Below the pieces are notes generated by a model. That model ran no database searches and was not told the origin of the DNA. It was given only the letters and a program-made list of their open reading frames with translations. A program made the translations under genes and the position numbers. Positions 32,448 to 41,367 of a stretch of DNA of 64,000 bases are shown piece by piece; position 1 is the first letter of the stretch; every line of letters starts with the position of its first letter. Source of the stretch: a virus; the IMG/VR virus record IMGVR_UViG_3300012988_000016, positions 186,001 to 250,000 of that record. One strand, 5' to 3'.

Positions 32448-33173
32448 ATGAAGGTCCGTTCCAATCTGTCGATTGACGAACAGGTAGAGCTACAGTTGCG
32501 AGCTAGCCCAAAGAGGCTGGTGGGGTCTTGGTGGGTGGTGTCGGGCACCTTGAGGAAGGTGGTACATCTAACTAAGAAGCGAGTCATCATGGTGATGGCC
32601 AGCAATATAGAGGCTGAACCTTTGAAGATCCCGCTGCATCAGCTCTTCACAGATGAATGTATCTTCCTAGGATATGGTTTCATCCGTCCGCACCAGTTCG
32701 TGACCGATGTCAGAAATGGCTGGATGTTTCGAACCGATAGATACGATCCCGAGACCATTTGGCTAGATCTGGTTAGCAGCAACGCCACCTCAACTTTGCT
32801 CCAGCAGTCTAGCTACGATCTGCCAGGGGTCTATTGGGTACGTATCATGGATTTCGTGCAGTTTTTTAGAACCGTGCCAAACCAACTGGATGGGGTCAAC
32901 CAATGGGAAAACATCCGTGCGGCATACGCGGACCGATTAGGGAACTTGGATCAGCTATATAGCCAGGATCGAGATGCGACGACATCCCAGCGGACTGTCA
33001 CCTATTATGCGTATTCAATCCCTATTCAGGTGTCGCCACCATTGACGTCTGTGCCGACGCCCGCTACCCCTACAGAACCAGCCTCAGAACTGGTCAGACC
33101 TACTTTTGCGGATCATCTGTTGGGGACGGAGAGTGCGTGGTTGGTTCCTCATCAGGATGGATCAAACCCATAG
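32448..33173 (+). CDS. Tagged unknown protein of the PxxLVxxxW family
   Basis: 241 residues. N-terminus SPKRLVGSWWVV...KVVHLTKKR is closest to the 24948 protein. A Thr/Pro linker leads to VRPTFADHLLGTE, but here about 15 further residues follow, so the tag is near-terminal. Confidence 0.72.
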   Translation: MKVRSNLSIDEQVELQLRASPKRLVGSWWVVSGTLRKVVHLTKKRVIMVMASNIEAEPLKIPLHQLFTDECIFLGYGFIRPHQFVTDVRNGWMFRTDRYDPETIWLDLVSSNATSTLLQQSSYDLPGVYWVRIMDFVQFFRTVPNQLDGVNQWENIRAAYADRLGNLDQLYSQDRDATTSQRTVTYYAYSIPIQVSPPLTSVPTPATPTEPASELVRPTFADHLLGTESAWLVPHQDGSNP

Positions 33174-33270
33174 GGTCCACCATTTTGGACAGCGTTTGAG
33201 CTAGAGGAGGTAGGCTATCGAACATCTCTTCTAAGGTCTGAAATGCTCTAAGTCTCTCATATTTGTCCAT
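33100..33270 (-). CDS. Small hypothetical protein
   Basis: 56 residues: helical N-terminus (ERLRAFQTLEEMF) and a Pro/Asp-rich disordered end. The ATG overlaps the S24-like stop (TGATG). The 3' part overlaps the convergent tagged gene by 74 nt, so the end is less certain. Confidence 0.55.
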   Translation of the reverse strand: MDKYERLRAFQTLEEMFDSLPPLAQTLSKMVDPMGLIHPDEEPTTHSPSPTDDPQK

Positions 33271-33572
33271 CAGTCCTCCACCTGCACCAAAAGGCCGAAC
33301 ACGTTGTCGGCACGGCACCAACCGTTGACGTGACCCTTGTTGTTGCTGATCTGATATCGGCCGTCACTTCCGACGGCCGACACTAGGTGGAGCCATTGTT
33401 TGCCAGCAACCTTGCACAGCACCACGTCTCCCACCACCAGCTCACGGTTGACCGGACACAACGTTACCAACTGACCTGATTGGATCAAGGGCTGCATCGA
33501 ATTGCCCCGAGGGCGAAACTTGACGGTCTCGCCTGCTTGAAGCTTCTGGATATAGGGTGTGGCCCAGCTCAT
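33270..33572 (-). CDS. S24/S26-like peptidase-fold protein
   Basis: 100 residues. FRPRGNSMQPLIQSGQLVTL carries the catalytic-Ser motif GNSM. VVGDVVLCKV and YQISNNKGHVNGW follow, as in LexA/CI-type S24 and signal-peptidase-like folds. Where the catalytic Lys is expected I see WLHLV, so proteolysis may be lost. No DNA-binding domain is attached. Start is coupled to the upstream gene by ATGA. Confidence 0.75.
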   Translation of the reverse strand: MSWATPYIQKLQAGETVKFRPRGNSMQPLIQSGQLVTLCPVNRELVVGDVVLCKVAGKQWLHLVSAVGSDGRYQISNNKGHVNGWCRADNVFGLLVQVED

Positions 33573-33880
33573 TGTGGCTTGAAATCCGACATCACAACCG
33601 AAACCTCATGATTGATCCCTAAGCTCCAATGTCGACGGATTTCGTATGGGGGCCAAAGTTTGACCGCTACGAGTGAACGTCCGACCAAGATGTAGTACTC
33701 GTCCAGCGAAAGGTCTGTCACTGAGACATTCCAAAGACGAACTTCTGAGGATTCTTCAGCCACCATCTCGAAAGTCAACCCCTCACCACCAGTGACATGG
33801 CTCGATTGGATCAACAGCCTGGTGGGCACCTCCGGGTCCACTACCCAGGCTTTTAGGGATTCGAAGAATCTGAGAATCAT
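33569..33880 (-). CDS. Hypothetical beta-rich protein
   Basis: 103 residues, alternating strands (VRLWNVSVTDLSLDEYYILVG). No known family. Start 10 nt after a GGTGTA element; first of a three-gene unit with the S24-like protein. Confidence 0.7.
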   Translation of the reverse strand: MILRFFESLKAWVVDPEVPTRLLIQSSHVTGGEGLTFEMVAEESSEVRLWNVSVTDLSLDEYYILVGRSLVAVKLWPPYEIRRHWSLGINHEVSVVMSDFKPQ

Positions 33881-33890
33881 GCTTGACCCC

Positions 33891-33896
33891 TACACC
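33891..33896 (-). promoter_or_regulatory. GGTGTA promoter element
   Basis: Lies immediately after the stop of the large helicase gene and ends 10 nt before ATG 33880. Confidence 0.6.
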
Positions 33897-33900
33897 GCCG

Positions 33901-36900
33901 TCATTCCTCATTGATCAACGCCCAGAGCTGGCGACCGATCGACATACCGCTGTAGTGCTGAGTCCCCACACCAGCAGCCGCCAGCATGCTCTCATTGTCG
34001 AGACCATCTGTCGAGACCGCCACCTCTACCTTGCGCATCAGCAGATCATACAGCTGTTGTTGGAGTGAATCCATGTAGACAAGGAAATGGATCCTGGTGT
34101 CGAGCTTTTGACCGACACGATCCACCCGACCAACCGCCTGACGGAAAATGTGGGGACTGCATTGGGGGTTCTCCATCCAAATCTCAGTGGAGAAGTAGGT
34201 CAGAACGTTGAGACCGGTGCTGATCCCCTGGGGGTTGGCGACCAACACCCTAGCCTGTTTGCTGACAATCTGTTTCTCGATCCATGCTTGTCGTTTGCCA
34301 GGAGGGACCGCATCAGCGTACAGGACGGGAGCCTTGACGCCCAAATGTTGCTCAATCAGGCGGCTGATTCGTTGCAGCAAATTGGTGTGCCAGCCAAACA
34401 CCATAGCGTTTCGACCCTCAGCCAGCTCGGCTTTGAGGAGCTCCAACATCTTCTCTTCCTTGGCCGACAACATCTCGGCTGGGAATTGCTTGCCGGTCGC
34501 CACCAGCTCTCCCCCAACTGATTCAGGGTAGCGGATCTCGTACATTCCCTCAGCATTGTTGCCCACATCAGCCGAGCTGCGATCCAGGTAGCTGGGCAGT
34601 TCAGACAATTGCCCGAACAGCTTGCCCGATAGATCGGGCTGAAACTGATCTTTCTTAATCTGCTGTTTGAGTGCCGAAAGCAGATCCTTGTAACTGCCCA
34701 ACAGCTCAGCCGAAGCCTCCACCGCGTGTTTCTCAACCCTGCAGGGCGGGATATCGATCGCCAGGTCGGCCTTGTGGAGTGTGACCGCAATAGGCAGCAG
34801 GTGACGGAATAGGAACAAGGGAAGGATGCCAGGAGCATCACCGGCCGTCCGTTCATTCCGTTGAACACGGTCCGATACTGCCCCAAACGCCACCACCTCA
34901 CCTGTCTCACGATCCTTGTCAGAGAGGACTCGCTTACGGTAGCCATATCGGTCAACGAACCGTTGCTTATCTGCTCGGCCAAACTCCTGACGGAAGCTAG
35001 GCGAAACGGCCCACATGTTTTGGTAGAGCGATGTGGCGTAACCGTTCATCGCACTGCCGGTCATGAGAATCGAAGGGATCCCTAGACCGGTTAGACGGTG
35101 CGCCGCCATACCTTGTGCGGACGAATCAGAGCTGTATTCGTGACTTTCGTCAAGTAACAACAGGTCAAAGAAATTGGGCCGATACTTGGCCAAATGGTTG
35201 GCCAACGCCACTCGACGAGGCTCAGGAACCGCCTGATAGAGCCGTCCCTCGCAAGCAGGCAAAGACGATACCTTACCGGCTACAATCAGCTTTCGGAGAA
35301 TCGCCTCCGCCAATGTCAAACTGTTGGGTTCCAACCCATCAAGCTGAAGCTTGCCATCAACCCAAGTGATCTTGCCCAATCGGCACGTATATCCCCAAGA
35401 TTGTTTGGTGCTGGAGTAGAGGGACGCCCAACTGGCGTTTCGGAACGTATCGTCTTGCTCAAACGATAGCTGCAGGTCTGAACCTTGCTCCAACAACATC
35501 ACCAAACTTCGGGCCGCGTCTGAGAGGGCATAAGACTCCCCCGAATCGGCCGCCAATTGGCGAACCATGCGGGCAATCCGCTCTGGATTGTAGTCGGCCA
35601 GCATCAGCCGGCCAAACAATTTGAGCAAATTGGCATCTTCGGGGTCTTTCAGAAGCCGGCTGTAGACCTTGGGCAACAAGGCTTCGACCCATTCGGATTC
35701 GAACCGCCACTCAGGTTTCGGTTCCACCTTTTGCAGCTGATCCAGGATCCGCTGGGAATGTCGACTGGGCAACATGGTCCTGACTTGATGATTGTCAGGA
35801 CTGTAGGACATCAACCGAACAGCCAGCTTCTCGGCTTCGAAGCCCAGCCGCCCTTTGATCACGATGCCTTGATGTTGGCAAGTCAACCGCTTCTTGACGA
35901 TATCTTCCTTGGGAAGCGGAGCTCCGCATTTGGGACAACTACCCTCCACACTAGCCCAGCCATGACCCAACTTGGCCGCCTCACGAGACATGATGGCGAT
36001 CAGCTGTTTGTCGGCTGGGACGGTCGACAGATCGTCCAAATCTTGGAGATCAGCCAATACCCTCACCTCAGCGTCAGGCAGATTTAGTGCAGTTTCTTTC
36101 CGCCATGAGGCCAATAGATGGGGCGGGCAGATCACAAGGGTCCTATGGGCGATCGTTTGACTAACGGCCAACGCCACACTGGTCTTACCAGACCCGATTT
36201 CCCCCAACAGCTTACCATTCTTGAAACGGCGATTCTTGCACTGATTACCCCCCAACAGCATGATCAACGCTTTGGCGGTATGTTGCTGAGCACTAAATAG
36301 GGGGCGAGCTGTGGGCTTGAGTTGCACCCGATCAGCGTCCCGCTTGGGGTCATACAAGACAGGGCACTGCTGAAGCATCACCTGCATTAAGCTTGGCCCG
36401 TAGTGCTCCAACAAATCCTCGATCGACATCTGCTCGACATCAAGCGAGCTGGTCTTACCTAGCTTGGTTAGAGTTGTGTACTTCTTAGTCTTCAGATCCA
36501 AGATTGTGGTCACCAACTTGGGTTGCTGAACCTGTGTCACAGAGGTAACTTCCCCTGATTTGTTGGTTTTTTCCTCAACCGTCACAAAGTCTCGGTCGAA
36601 CACCCCCTTGACCAATAGGTCCGGCAGCCCCTGTGTGATGGGGGCAACTCGCCTGCCATTGAACAGTCCGCTAGCAATGCCGGCTGCAATGTGGGCGGGC
36701 CGTGGAGGAGTAGCGAGCTGATAGGTGCGGAACATCAGCTCCGATAGGGGCAGTGTGGGCATGATATGGGGGACCGCACTAAGGCCTCCCACCCTAGCGC
36801 TTTGCTGCCACGGACGGATCTTCCGCATCAATCCCAGGCGATCAAAATCTCGCATCCGCCAGTCGATCACATGATAGCCGCCCGTCTGTGGAGGGGTGAA

Positions 36901-37575
36901 GAGAACTTTGGTTGGCTCCCCCAACACTGGCATCAACTCAACCGATTCCGCCCACGTCTCTACTTTGCGCAAAAGCTTGGGATCTGAGCGCAGCTGTGTC
37001 TCGCCCTTGACCCCAAACAGTACCACTTGCTTGTAGGCATCGAAGTCCTCATCAGGGAAGCGGAAGCAGACCAGGTCGGTGAATTGGGTGGCAAGCGTCT
37101 TGGCCGATGCCTTGAGGGCATAGAACGGCACAACGAATACCAACACCCCACCCACCACCAAGGCGCTTTGGAAACGGTCTAGGAACCGTTGTTCGAGTCG
37201 GCCATGGACTGGGTCCAGATCATAGGGCGGATTCAGATACAGCAGGTCTCCAACAGGCTTCTCAAACGCAATCTGGAACGCATCCCCCTGTAGGGTGGCC
37301 ATCGGGCTACGCCAGTGACATCGCAGATCTTTGATCGTTTGCTCTAGCGTTTGGAAGCGGGTCTTCTCTAGTTCGCACGTGTAGACGGAGAGCGTCGACA
37401 ACGATCCAGCGAACGCCTGACGGGCCAAATCAGCAATCGCCCTACCCTCACCCGCACACGGATCCATGAGGACATACCCCGCATGATCAGCCGTATCCAA
37501 CAGACGGGCGATGTGTGAGATAATGTGTGGAGGAGTGGGGAAGTACCCTCCACTGGCAATCGCTTCGAGTCTCAT
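33901..37575 (-). CDS. DNA methyltransferase-SNF2 helicase fusion
   Basis: 1224 residues. The N-terminal N6-adenine methyltransferase-like domain has DPCAGEG (SAM motif I, about residue 40) and LNPPYDLDP (catalytic motif IV, about residue 115). The SF2 helicase has Walker A GEIGSGKTSVAL (about 457), LLLDESHEY (motif II, about 807) and VGRVDRVGQ (motif VI, about 1148). A zinc finger (CPKCGAPLP...TCQH) is near 550. This resembles the DarB-type antirestriction protein of phage P1, and DUF6094 methylase-helicases of mobile elements. It ends GRQLWALINEE, a possible weak copy of the C-terminal peptide. Probably protects phage DNA, or opens and modifies it. Confidence 0.88.
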   Translation of the reverse strand: MRLEAIASGGYFPTPPHIISHIARLLDTADHAGYVLMDPCAGEGRAIADLARQAFAGSLSTLSVYTCELEKTRFQTLEQTIKDLRCHWRSPMATLQGDAFQIAFEKPVGDLLYLNPPYDLDPVHGRLEQRFLDRFQSALVVGGVLVFVVPFYALKASAKTLATQFTDLVCFRFPDEDFDAYKQVVLFGVKGETQLRSDPKLLRKVETWAESVELMPVLGEPTKVLFTPPQTGGYHVIDWRMRDFDRLGLMRKIRPWQQSARVGGLSAVPHIMPTLPLSELMFRTYQLATPPRPAHIAAGIASGLFNGRRVAPITQGLPDLLVKGVFDRDFVTVEEKTNKSGEVTSVTQVQQPKLVTTILDLKTKKYTTLTKLGKTSSLDVEQMSIEDLLEHYGPSLMQVMLQQCPVLYDPKRDADRVQLKPTARPLFSAQQHTAKALIMLLGGNQCKNRRFKNGKLLGEIGSGKTSVALAVSQTIAHRTLVICPPHLLASWRKETALNLPDAEVRVLADLQDLDDLSTVPADKQLIAIMSREAAKLGHGWASVEGSCPKCGAPLPKEDIVKKRLTCQHQGIVIKGRLGFEAEKLAVRLMSYSPDNHQVRTMLPSRHSQRILDQLQKVEPKPEWRFESEWVEALLPKVYSRLLKDPEDANLLKLFGRLMLADYNPERIARMVRQLAADSGESYALSDAARSLVMLLEQGSDLQLSFEQDDTFRNASWASLYSSTKQSWGYTCRLGKITWVDGKLQLDGLEPNSLTLAEAILRKLIVAGKVSSLPACEGRLYQAVPEPRRVALANHLAKYRPNFFDLLLLDESHEYSSDSSAQGMAAHRLTGLGIPSILMTGSAMNGYATSLYQNMWAVSPSFRQEFGRADKQRFVDRYGYRKRVLSDKDRETGEVVAFGAVSDRVQRNERTAGDAPGILPLFLFRHLLPIAVTLHKADLAIDIPPCRVEKHAVEASAELLGSYKDLLSALKQQIKKDQFQPDLSGKLFGQLSELPSYLDRSSADVGNNAEGMYEIRYPESVGGELVATGKQFPAEMLSAKEEKMLELLKAELAEGRNAMVFGWHTNLLQRISRLIEQHLGVKAPVLYADAVPPGKRQAWIEKQIVSKQARVLVANPQGISTGLNVLTYFSTEIWMENPQCSPHIFRQAVGRVDRVGQKLDTRIHFLVYMDSLQQQLYDLLMRKVEVAVSTDGLDNESMLAAAGVGTQHYSGMSIGRQLWALINEE

Positions 37576-37640
37576 GCTGTTTTCTTCTTGGGACTATTGG
37601 GAGGTGAATCTGTGAGTGGGTATTACTCGAAACCGTAGGT

Positions 37641-37976
37641 TCACTCGCGATTGTCGCTGCGGCAAGTATTGGGGTAACGGTGAGCGAGGACGAAACGGTG
37701 AATCGTGAACTCGGGAGTCTCTTGGTTCTTTTCCATCTGCTCCAAAAGACCGTCCAAACGAGGAGAGTAGGTCATTCGGTATAGCGGAGATTGACGGAAC
37801 TCGACCAGGTCTTTGGCCATCGACATGAAAACGTCTTTGAAGACAATCTCATGACGGTTTAGTTCGGACTTCTTGGGGCGGGTACGCCGACATTCGTCCA
37901 CGTACATCGAAAGGGTGTGCTCAAGCAGCGTACGCAAATTCTGGAGCGTAAACAGATGATCGGTGAAAGTGAGCAT
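37641..37976 (-). CDS. Hypothetical helical protein
   Basis: 111 residues, mainly helical (LRTLLEHTLSMYVDECRR). No family. Lies between the 279-residue gene and the methyltransferase-helicase, all in the same direction, so probably cotranscribed. Confidence 0.6.
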   Translation of the reverse strand: MLTFTDHLFTLQNLRTLLEHTLSMYVDECRRTRPKKSELNRHEIVFKDVFMSMAKDLVEFRQSPLYRMTYSPRLDGLLEQMEKNQETPEFTIHRFVLAHRYPNTCRSDNRE

Positions 37977-38005
37977 GCTGATAGAACGGAAGCCGTTCCC
38001 AACAG

Positions 38006-38845
38006 TTAAGGCTGGACCGATATATTTCGCCGCCCCTTCTTGGGTTCGGTCATTTCGAAGAACAACTCCACCTGCTCGGCTAGGAATTTCTCAAACGGCT
38101 CATGGGCCGATGAGAATGAGATCCCCAATGCAATCCCCGCATCTTCCAAGCCGTCAGCCCTACAAGCGTGTTTGGGGTTATGGCCCCAATCTTCACGATA
38201 GCTGGGGTGATATCTCAAATTCCCCTCGATGATCCGGCTAGCCAGACCAGATTCGAGCGCGGCCAACAAGAGCTGCATGTAGAATCGATTGTCGGCCAGC
38301 AGGGGGCAACGGGTGCGACGATCCAGATAGGCGGCAAACAGGTAGGCGGACGGAGCATAGAGTTTGAGTGCCGCCTCATCAAGTGGATGTTTGAACCGCT
38401 TGGCGTGTTGGAGCATCGGCCGGTCATCGATCTGTTGAGCCTGGGCCCAATCGCGAGGGACCAGCATCATGAATCGAATGGCGGTCGGGTCTACCATCCC
38501 AGGGTCAAGCCGGAACAACTCTGGATGGTACAAGGTGGCGATGCTGCCTTCTGGCTCACGCTGCCAAGCCGTATAGAAGTTGTCGGATTTGAGGAATTCC
38601 AACCGTTCTCCAGCATTGGATCGACGGTAGCCGCCTTTGGCCGGTTCAGCCTTGCGACCCAACCTCAGATTGGTGACAAATGGCCTGAGCTCACTCTCAG
38701 TGCCGCAAAACATCGCCCACACGGGACGTATTTCGTTACCACCGCCCCCACTTTCCCACAAGCCGTTCGCCACCACAGCAGCGATGCAATAACCAGAGAA
38801 AGAGCGTCCTTTTTTGCCCTCTTTGGGCTCGATTGTGTAATCCAT
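38006..38845 (-). CDS. Unknown protein, 279 aa
   Basis: Alpha/beta protein without a recognised family. It starts DYTIEPKEGKKGRSFSGYC and has a Gly-rich turn (GLWESGGGGNE). It lies upstream of the methyltransferase-helicase in one transcriptional direction and could be an accessory subunit. No GGTGTA element directly before it. Confidence 0.68.
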   Translation of the reverse strand: MDYTIEPKEGKKGRSFSGYCIAAVVANGLWESGGGGNEIRPVWAMFCGTESELRPFVTNLRLGRKAEPAKGGYRRSNAGERLEFLKSDNFYTAWQREPEGSIATLYHPELFRLDPGMVDPTAIRFMMLVPRDWAQAQQIDDRPMLQHAKRFKHPLDEAALKLYAPSAYLFAAYLDRRTRCPLLADNRFYMQLLLAALESGLASRIIEGNLRYHPSYREDWGHNPKHACRADGLEDAGIALGISFSSAHEPFEKFLAEQVELFFEMTEPKKGRRNISVQP

Positions 38846-38908
38846 TGACTATGCCACAGTATTTGAACCCCTGTGTAGGTGTTGAGCTATATAACGGTCC
38901 GTCCGTCA

Positions 38909-38929
38909 AAAGGTTAAGGGTTAACCTTT
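38909..38929 (-). terminator. Palindromic hairpin at the end of a small gene
   Basis: AAAGGTTAA and TTAACCTTT are perfect arms around GGG. In the minus direction the stem includes the TAA stop of the 52-residue gene and is followed by a short T-run. Confidence 0.5.
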
Positions 38930-39079
38930 GAGGTAATCCTCCTCTTCACTACACCACTCTTCTAGGCGTTGCCTGGTTTCTCGGGACACTTTCTTTCCCA
39001 ACACATCCAGGCCGGCCCGCAAGACCTCAATCACTTCATCTAGGTGTTCTTCAGGAACAGCCAGAACTTCGGTCGCCAT
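38921..39079 (-). CDS. Small acidic hypothetical protein
   Basis: 52 residues read from the sequence: starts MATEVLAVPEEHLDEVIEVL, ends EEWCSEEEDYLKG. Helical and acidic. Start 8 nt after a GGTGTA element. Confidence 0.65.
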   Translation of the reverse strand: MATEVLAVPEEHLDEVIEVLRAGLDVLGKKVSRETRQRLEEWCSEEEDYLKG

Positions 39080-39087
39080 GCGGAGCT

Positions 39088-39103
39088 TACACCAATCGGT
39101 GTA
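39088..39103. promoter_or_regulatory. Divergent GGTGTA promoter pair
   Basis: 39088-39093 (minus, 8 nt before ATG 39079) and 39098-39103 (plus, 10 nt before ATG 39114), separated by 4 bp as in the other compact pairs. Confidence 0.65.
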
Positions 39104-39113
39104 CTGGAGTGGT

Positions 39114-39587
39114 ATGAAGCACGCAATCGAAACCCTCCGCCGTGAGGCTATGGCGCTCTACAGGGCGTTGCCTGGCGAGGGTTGGGCAGACACTAGAGAG
39201 CTACGAGAGTCGATGCTGCAGTCGATTGCTCAGCACTACGAGGCCGCCACCATCCTGGAATCTAAAGTCATAGCTTCGAGCCAGGAAACATTGACGCTAG
39301 ATATAGGTACCTTCTTAGGACTGAAGCGGCGAGATCCCTACCAAGACGTTGAGGCCTACTACGAGGGGCAGGACGCCTTGGCTAGACACAAAGATCCTGA
39401 GGTGACAGGTCCGATATGCAACTGTGGGGAATATTTCCGCCAAGATAGGCGCCACATGCCTGACTGTCCGATGCTACCTCGGACTCCTGACGGCCGCATC
39501 AACAACTGTTCGCTGGCCAACCACGACCTTGAAGCCAACTGTCAGATGTGTGATGGAAAGTGCCCTGATCGGGCTAATTTGCCATGA
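39114..39587 (+). CDS. Hypothetical protein with Cys/His C-terminus
   Basis: 157 residues. Helical N-terminus; the C-terminal third has ICNCGEYFRQDRRHMPDCP and NCQMCDGKCPD, suggesting two zinc sites. Stop overlaps the next start (ATGA). Confidence 0.7.
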   Translation: MKHAIETLRREAMALYRALPGEGWADTRELRESMLQSIAQHYEAATILESKVIASSQETLTLDIGTFLGLKRRDPYQDVEAYYEGQDALARHKDPEVTGPICNCGEYFRQDRRHMPDCPMLPRTPDGRINNCSLANHDLEANCQMCDGKCPDRANLP

Positions 39588-39835
39588 ATGCCGTTTTGGA
39601 GCAACTCATAGGAGAGCGGGACCCAATGGAAAACGTCTACGTTTGCTACAACGTTTTCGGCATGAGTAGAAGAGATGGCCCCTATACGTGGGAGCAAGCG
39701 CTGCGGGAGATGCAGGACATCTCCACCTACCTGGGTGTGTCGGATTGTACCTTCTTGATCGAAGGTCCTCAGGTGAAGCAAAATACCATCCACATTCCAA
39801 CCTTTGCCCAGCGGTTGGACGAACCGTTTATCTGA
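39584..39835 (+). CDS. Small protein with C-terminal tag
   Basis: 83 residues. Beta-strand YVCYNVFGMS then a helix. It ends IHIPTFAQRLDEPFI, which fits the shared peptide with Ala in place of the aromatic residue. Confidence 0.7.
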   Translation: MNAVLEQLIGERDPMENVYVCYNVFGMSRRDGPYTWEQALREMQDISTYLGVSDCTFLIEGPQVKQNTIHIPTFAQRLDEPFI

Positions 39836-39843
39836 AATAGCCC

Positions 39844-39966
39844 ATGAAAAAGCAAGAATTCAACATCAAGCCGCTGGTGGCGGCCGTGTTCAGGAAGATA
39901 GCCGCCAAGCTACCGGCTGGCCGGATCGTTGGGCCTAGAAAAAAGACTAGAGTCAAACGGGCTTAA
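39844..39966 (+). CDS. Very small basic protein
   Basis: 40 residues read from the sequence, starting MKKQEFNIKPLVAAVF and ending PRKKTRVKRA; net charge strongly positive. Follows the tagged gene by 8 nt. No clear ribosome site, so only moderately supported. Confidence 0.5.
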   Translation: MKKQEFNIKPLVAAVFRKIAAKLPAGRIVGPRKKTRVKRA

Positions 39967-39996
39967 TCTTTGGTCCATGGATCCGTTCTAGCAGCC

Positions 39997-40356
39997 ATGG
40001 CCGACAAGCTAATAATTCACGCTGCAAACAACTACTTCTTCTACCTCCAATGGGAAGTCACATTGGAGGATGGAGAGATCGATCTGGGCGCAATCCTTTG
40101 TGAATCCGCCGATGATGGTCTGGGCGAACCGCCGGCCGATCGTGGCAATTGGGAACACTGGATCGCCTGTAAGACCGTTCGAGAGCTGGAAGGCGTGGTG
40201 ATCGACGATCGTGGTGCCGCTTTCGAGACTCAGGCTCAAGCCAAGAAGGCTCTACAGGCCGTCAAGTTCGCCTGGACTCAAGATCGACCGCTGCCGGAGT
40301 GGGCCAAGACGGCTCTTGCTGAGGGATGGAAGGCTCCGAAGGGGTGGAAAGCTTGA
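39997..40356 (+). CDS. Hypothetical protein
   Basis: 119 residues. ANNYFFYLQWEVTLEDGEID is a beta hairpin, followed by an acidic loop and helices. No known family. ATG 39997 chosen over an upstream TTG. Confidence 0.6.
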   Translation: MADKLIIHAANNYFFYLQWEVTLEDGEIDLGAILCESADDGLGEPPADRGNWEHWIACKTVRELEGVVIDDRGAAFETQAQAKKALQAVKFAWTQDRPLPEWAKTALAEGWKAPKGWKA

Positions 40357-40370
40357 ACAAATTCAGCTAC

Positions 40371-40595
40371 ATGGAAAGCGTCAATGCCACCGGCACCAGT
40401 AGGTGGCATATCCGTCAGATCCCCAACGGTGAAAATCGAAAGCTAGGGGGAGGGATCACCACCCCCAGTCTCTGTGAACGAATCCAAAAGGGCTGGGATC
40501 TGAAAACAGAGGTCACCCAAGTCTTTGACCCATTCACCTGCAAAGAGTGTTTGGCTCAGTACCTTTCGCACACAGAAAAGCCATCTTCCACTTAA
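40371..40595 (+). CDS. Small hypothetical protein
   Basis: 74 residues with TSRWHIRQIPNG, then GGITTPSLCERI and FTCKECLAQYL. Three cysteines may bind a metal. A TTG at 40353 overlapping the upstream stop is an alternative start. Confidence 0.6.
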   Translation: MESVNATGTSRWHIRQIPNGENRKLGGGITTPSLCERIQKGWDLKTEVTQVFDPFTCKECLAQYLSHTEKPSST

Positions 40596-40625
40596 CTCTT
40601 CCCACCCCCATCCGTTCTATCCTGC

Positions 40626-40892
40626 ATGACCAACCTCACCCTGCACCCCCTCCTCAATCGTGCCGTCACCATCACCAAGGGCTGCGATGGTTTGCAGCTC
40701 CGCAAGAACCAAAAGGCCATCGTGATGGGCATCACCATGTTGGGTGCTGAGTACAGTCATCAGGTCAAAGTGACCCTCAATCTGGGCGGGCGTCAAACCA
40801 GCCTGTACGCTCGGCACATCAATCGTCTGTCCGACCCCACCTTCAACCTCAATAACGGCAATCCGCTCAAGCGGGTCACCATTCGGGCCTGA
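40626..40892 (+). CDS. Conserved small beta-barrel-like protein
   Basis: 88 residues: TITKGCDGLQLRKNQKAIV then VKVTLNLGGRQTSLYARH and NLNNGNPLKRV. The strand pattern is like a KOW/SH3-type barrel, and I recall phage relatives of unknown role. Stop overlaps the next ATG by 1 nt. Confidence 0.68.
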   Translation: MTNLTLHPLLNRAVTITKGCDGLQLRKNQKAIVMGITMLGAEYSHQVKVTLNLGGRQTSLYARHINRLSDPTFNLNNGNPLKRVTIRA

Positions 40893-41152
40893 TGGCACGG
40901 GCTAGAACTCTCCAACATCCAAAAGACTGGGTCTATGATCCAGTCTTTGACCTCCGTTGGCTCAAGCTAGTGTCCAACCTCTGGTTCCGTCGATTTCCGG
41001 TCAAGGTGATCCTCAAAGCAACCGGTGAAGAGGTTTGGATACTGGGCTGGCGTCGAGATTGGTTCGGGCCGACATTGCGGCTCAAGTTCTCCGACGGCTC
41101 AATCGGTCACGGATACGACCCTGCCACCATCCGACTCCCCCGACTCTCATGA
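40892..41152 (+). CDS. Small basic hypothetical protein
   Basis: 86 residues, basic and Trp-rich (VSNLWFRRFPVKVIL, VWILGWRRDWFG). Beta-rich. Coupled to neighbours by TGATG and ATGA. Confidence 0.62.
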   Translation: MARARTLQHPKDWVYDPVFDLRWLKLVSNLWFRRFPVKVILKATGEEVWILGWRRDWFGPTLRLKFSDGSIGHGYDPATIRLPRLS

Positions 41153-41358
41153 AGCATTACAAGCAAATGTTGGCCGATAGAGACGCGGCCACCAAACGAG
41201 CCTTGGAAGCTCTTGAAACAACTCTTCAAGAGTGTCGAGCTATTTTGGACCAGACCCACCGGCAACTGGGACACCAACAATTGTTGGTAAACGATTGGTA
41301 TCCAGAACTGGGCTACGAATGGTGGCCAGCCATTAACCCCACGACCAATCGGCCGTAA
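41149..41358 (+). CDS. Small helical protein
   Basis: 69 residues. Coiled-coil-like (AATKRALEALETTLQECRA) with a Trp/Tyr-rich end. Start is ATGA-coupled. Confidence 0.62.
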   Translation: MKHYKQMLADRDAATKRALEALETTLQECRAILDQTHRQLGHQQLLVNDWYPELGYEWWPAINPTTNRP

Positions 41359-41367
41359 GGAACAGGC

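Noticed and set aside
31805-32605. 266-residue reading of the tagged gene starting at 32605
   Set aside because: The first 65 codons are antisense to the 32448 gene and the promoter pair. Its paralogue starts at the MPL that corresponds to 32410.
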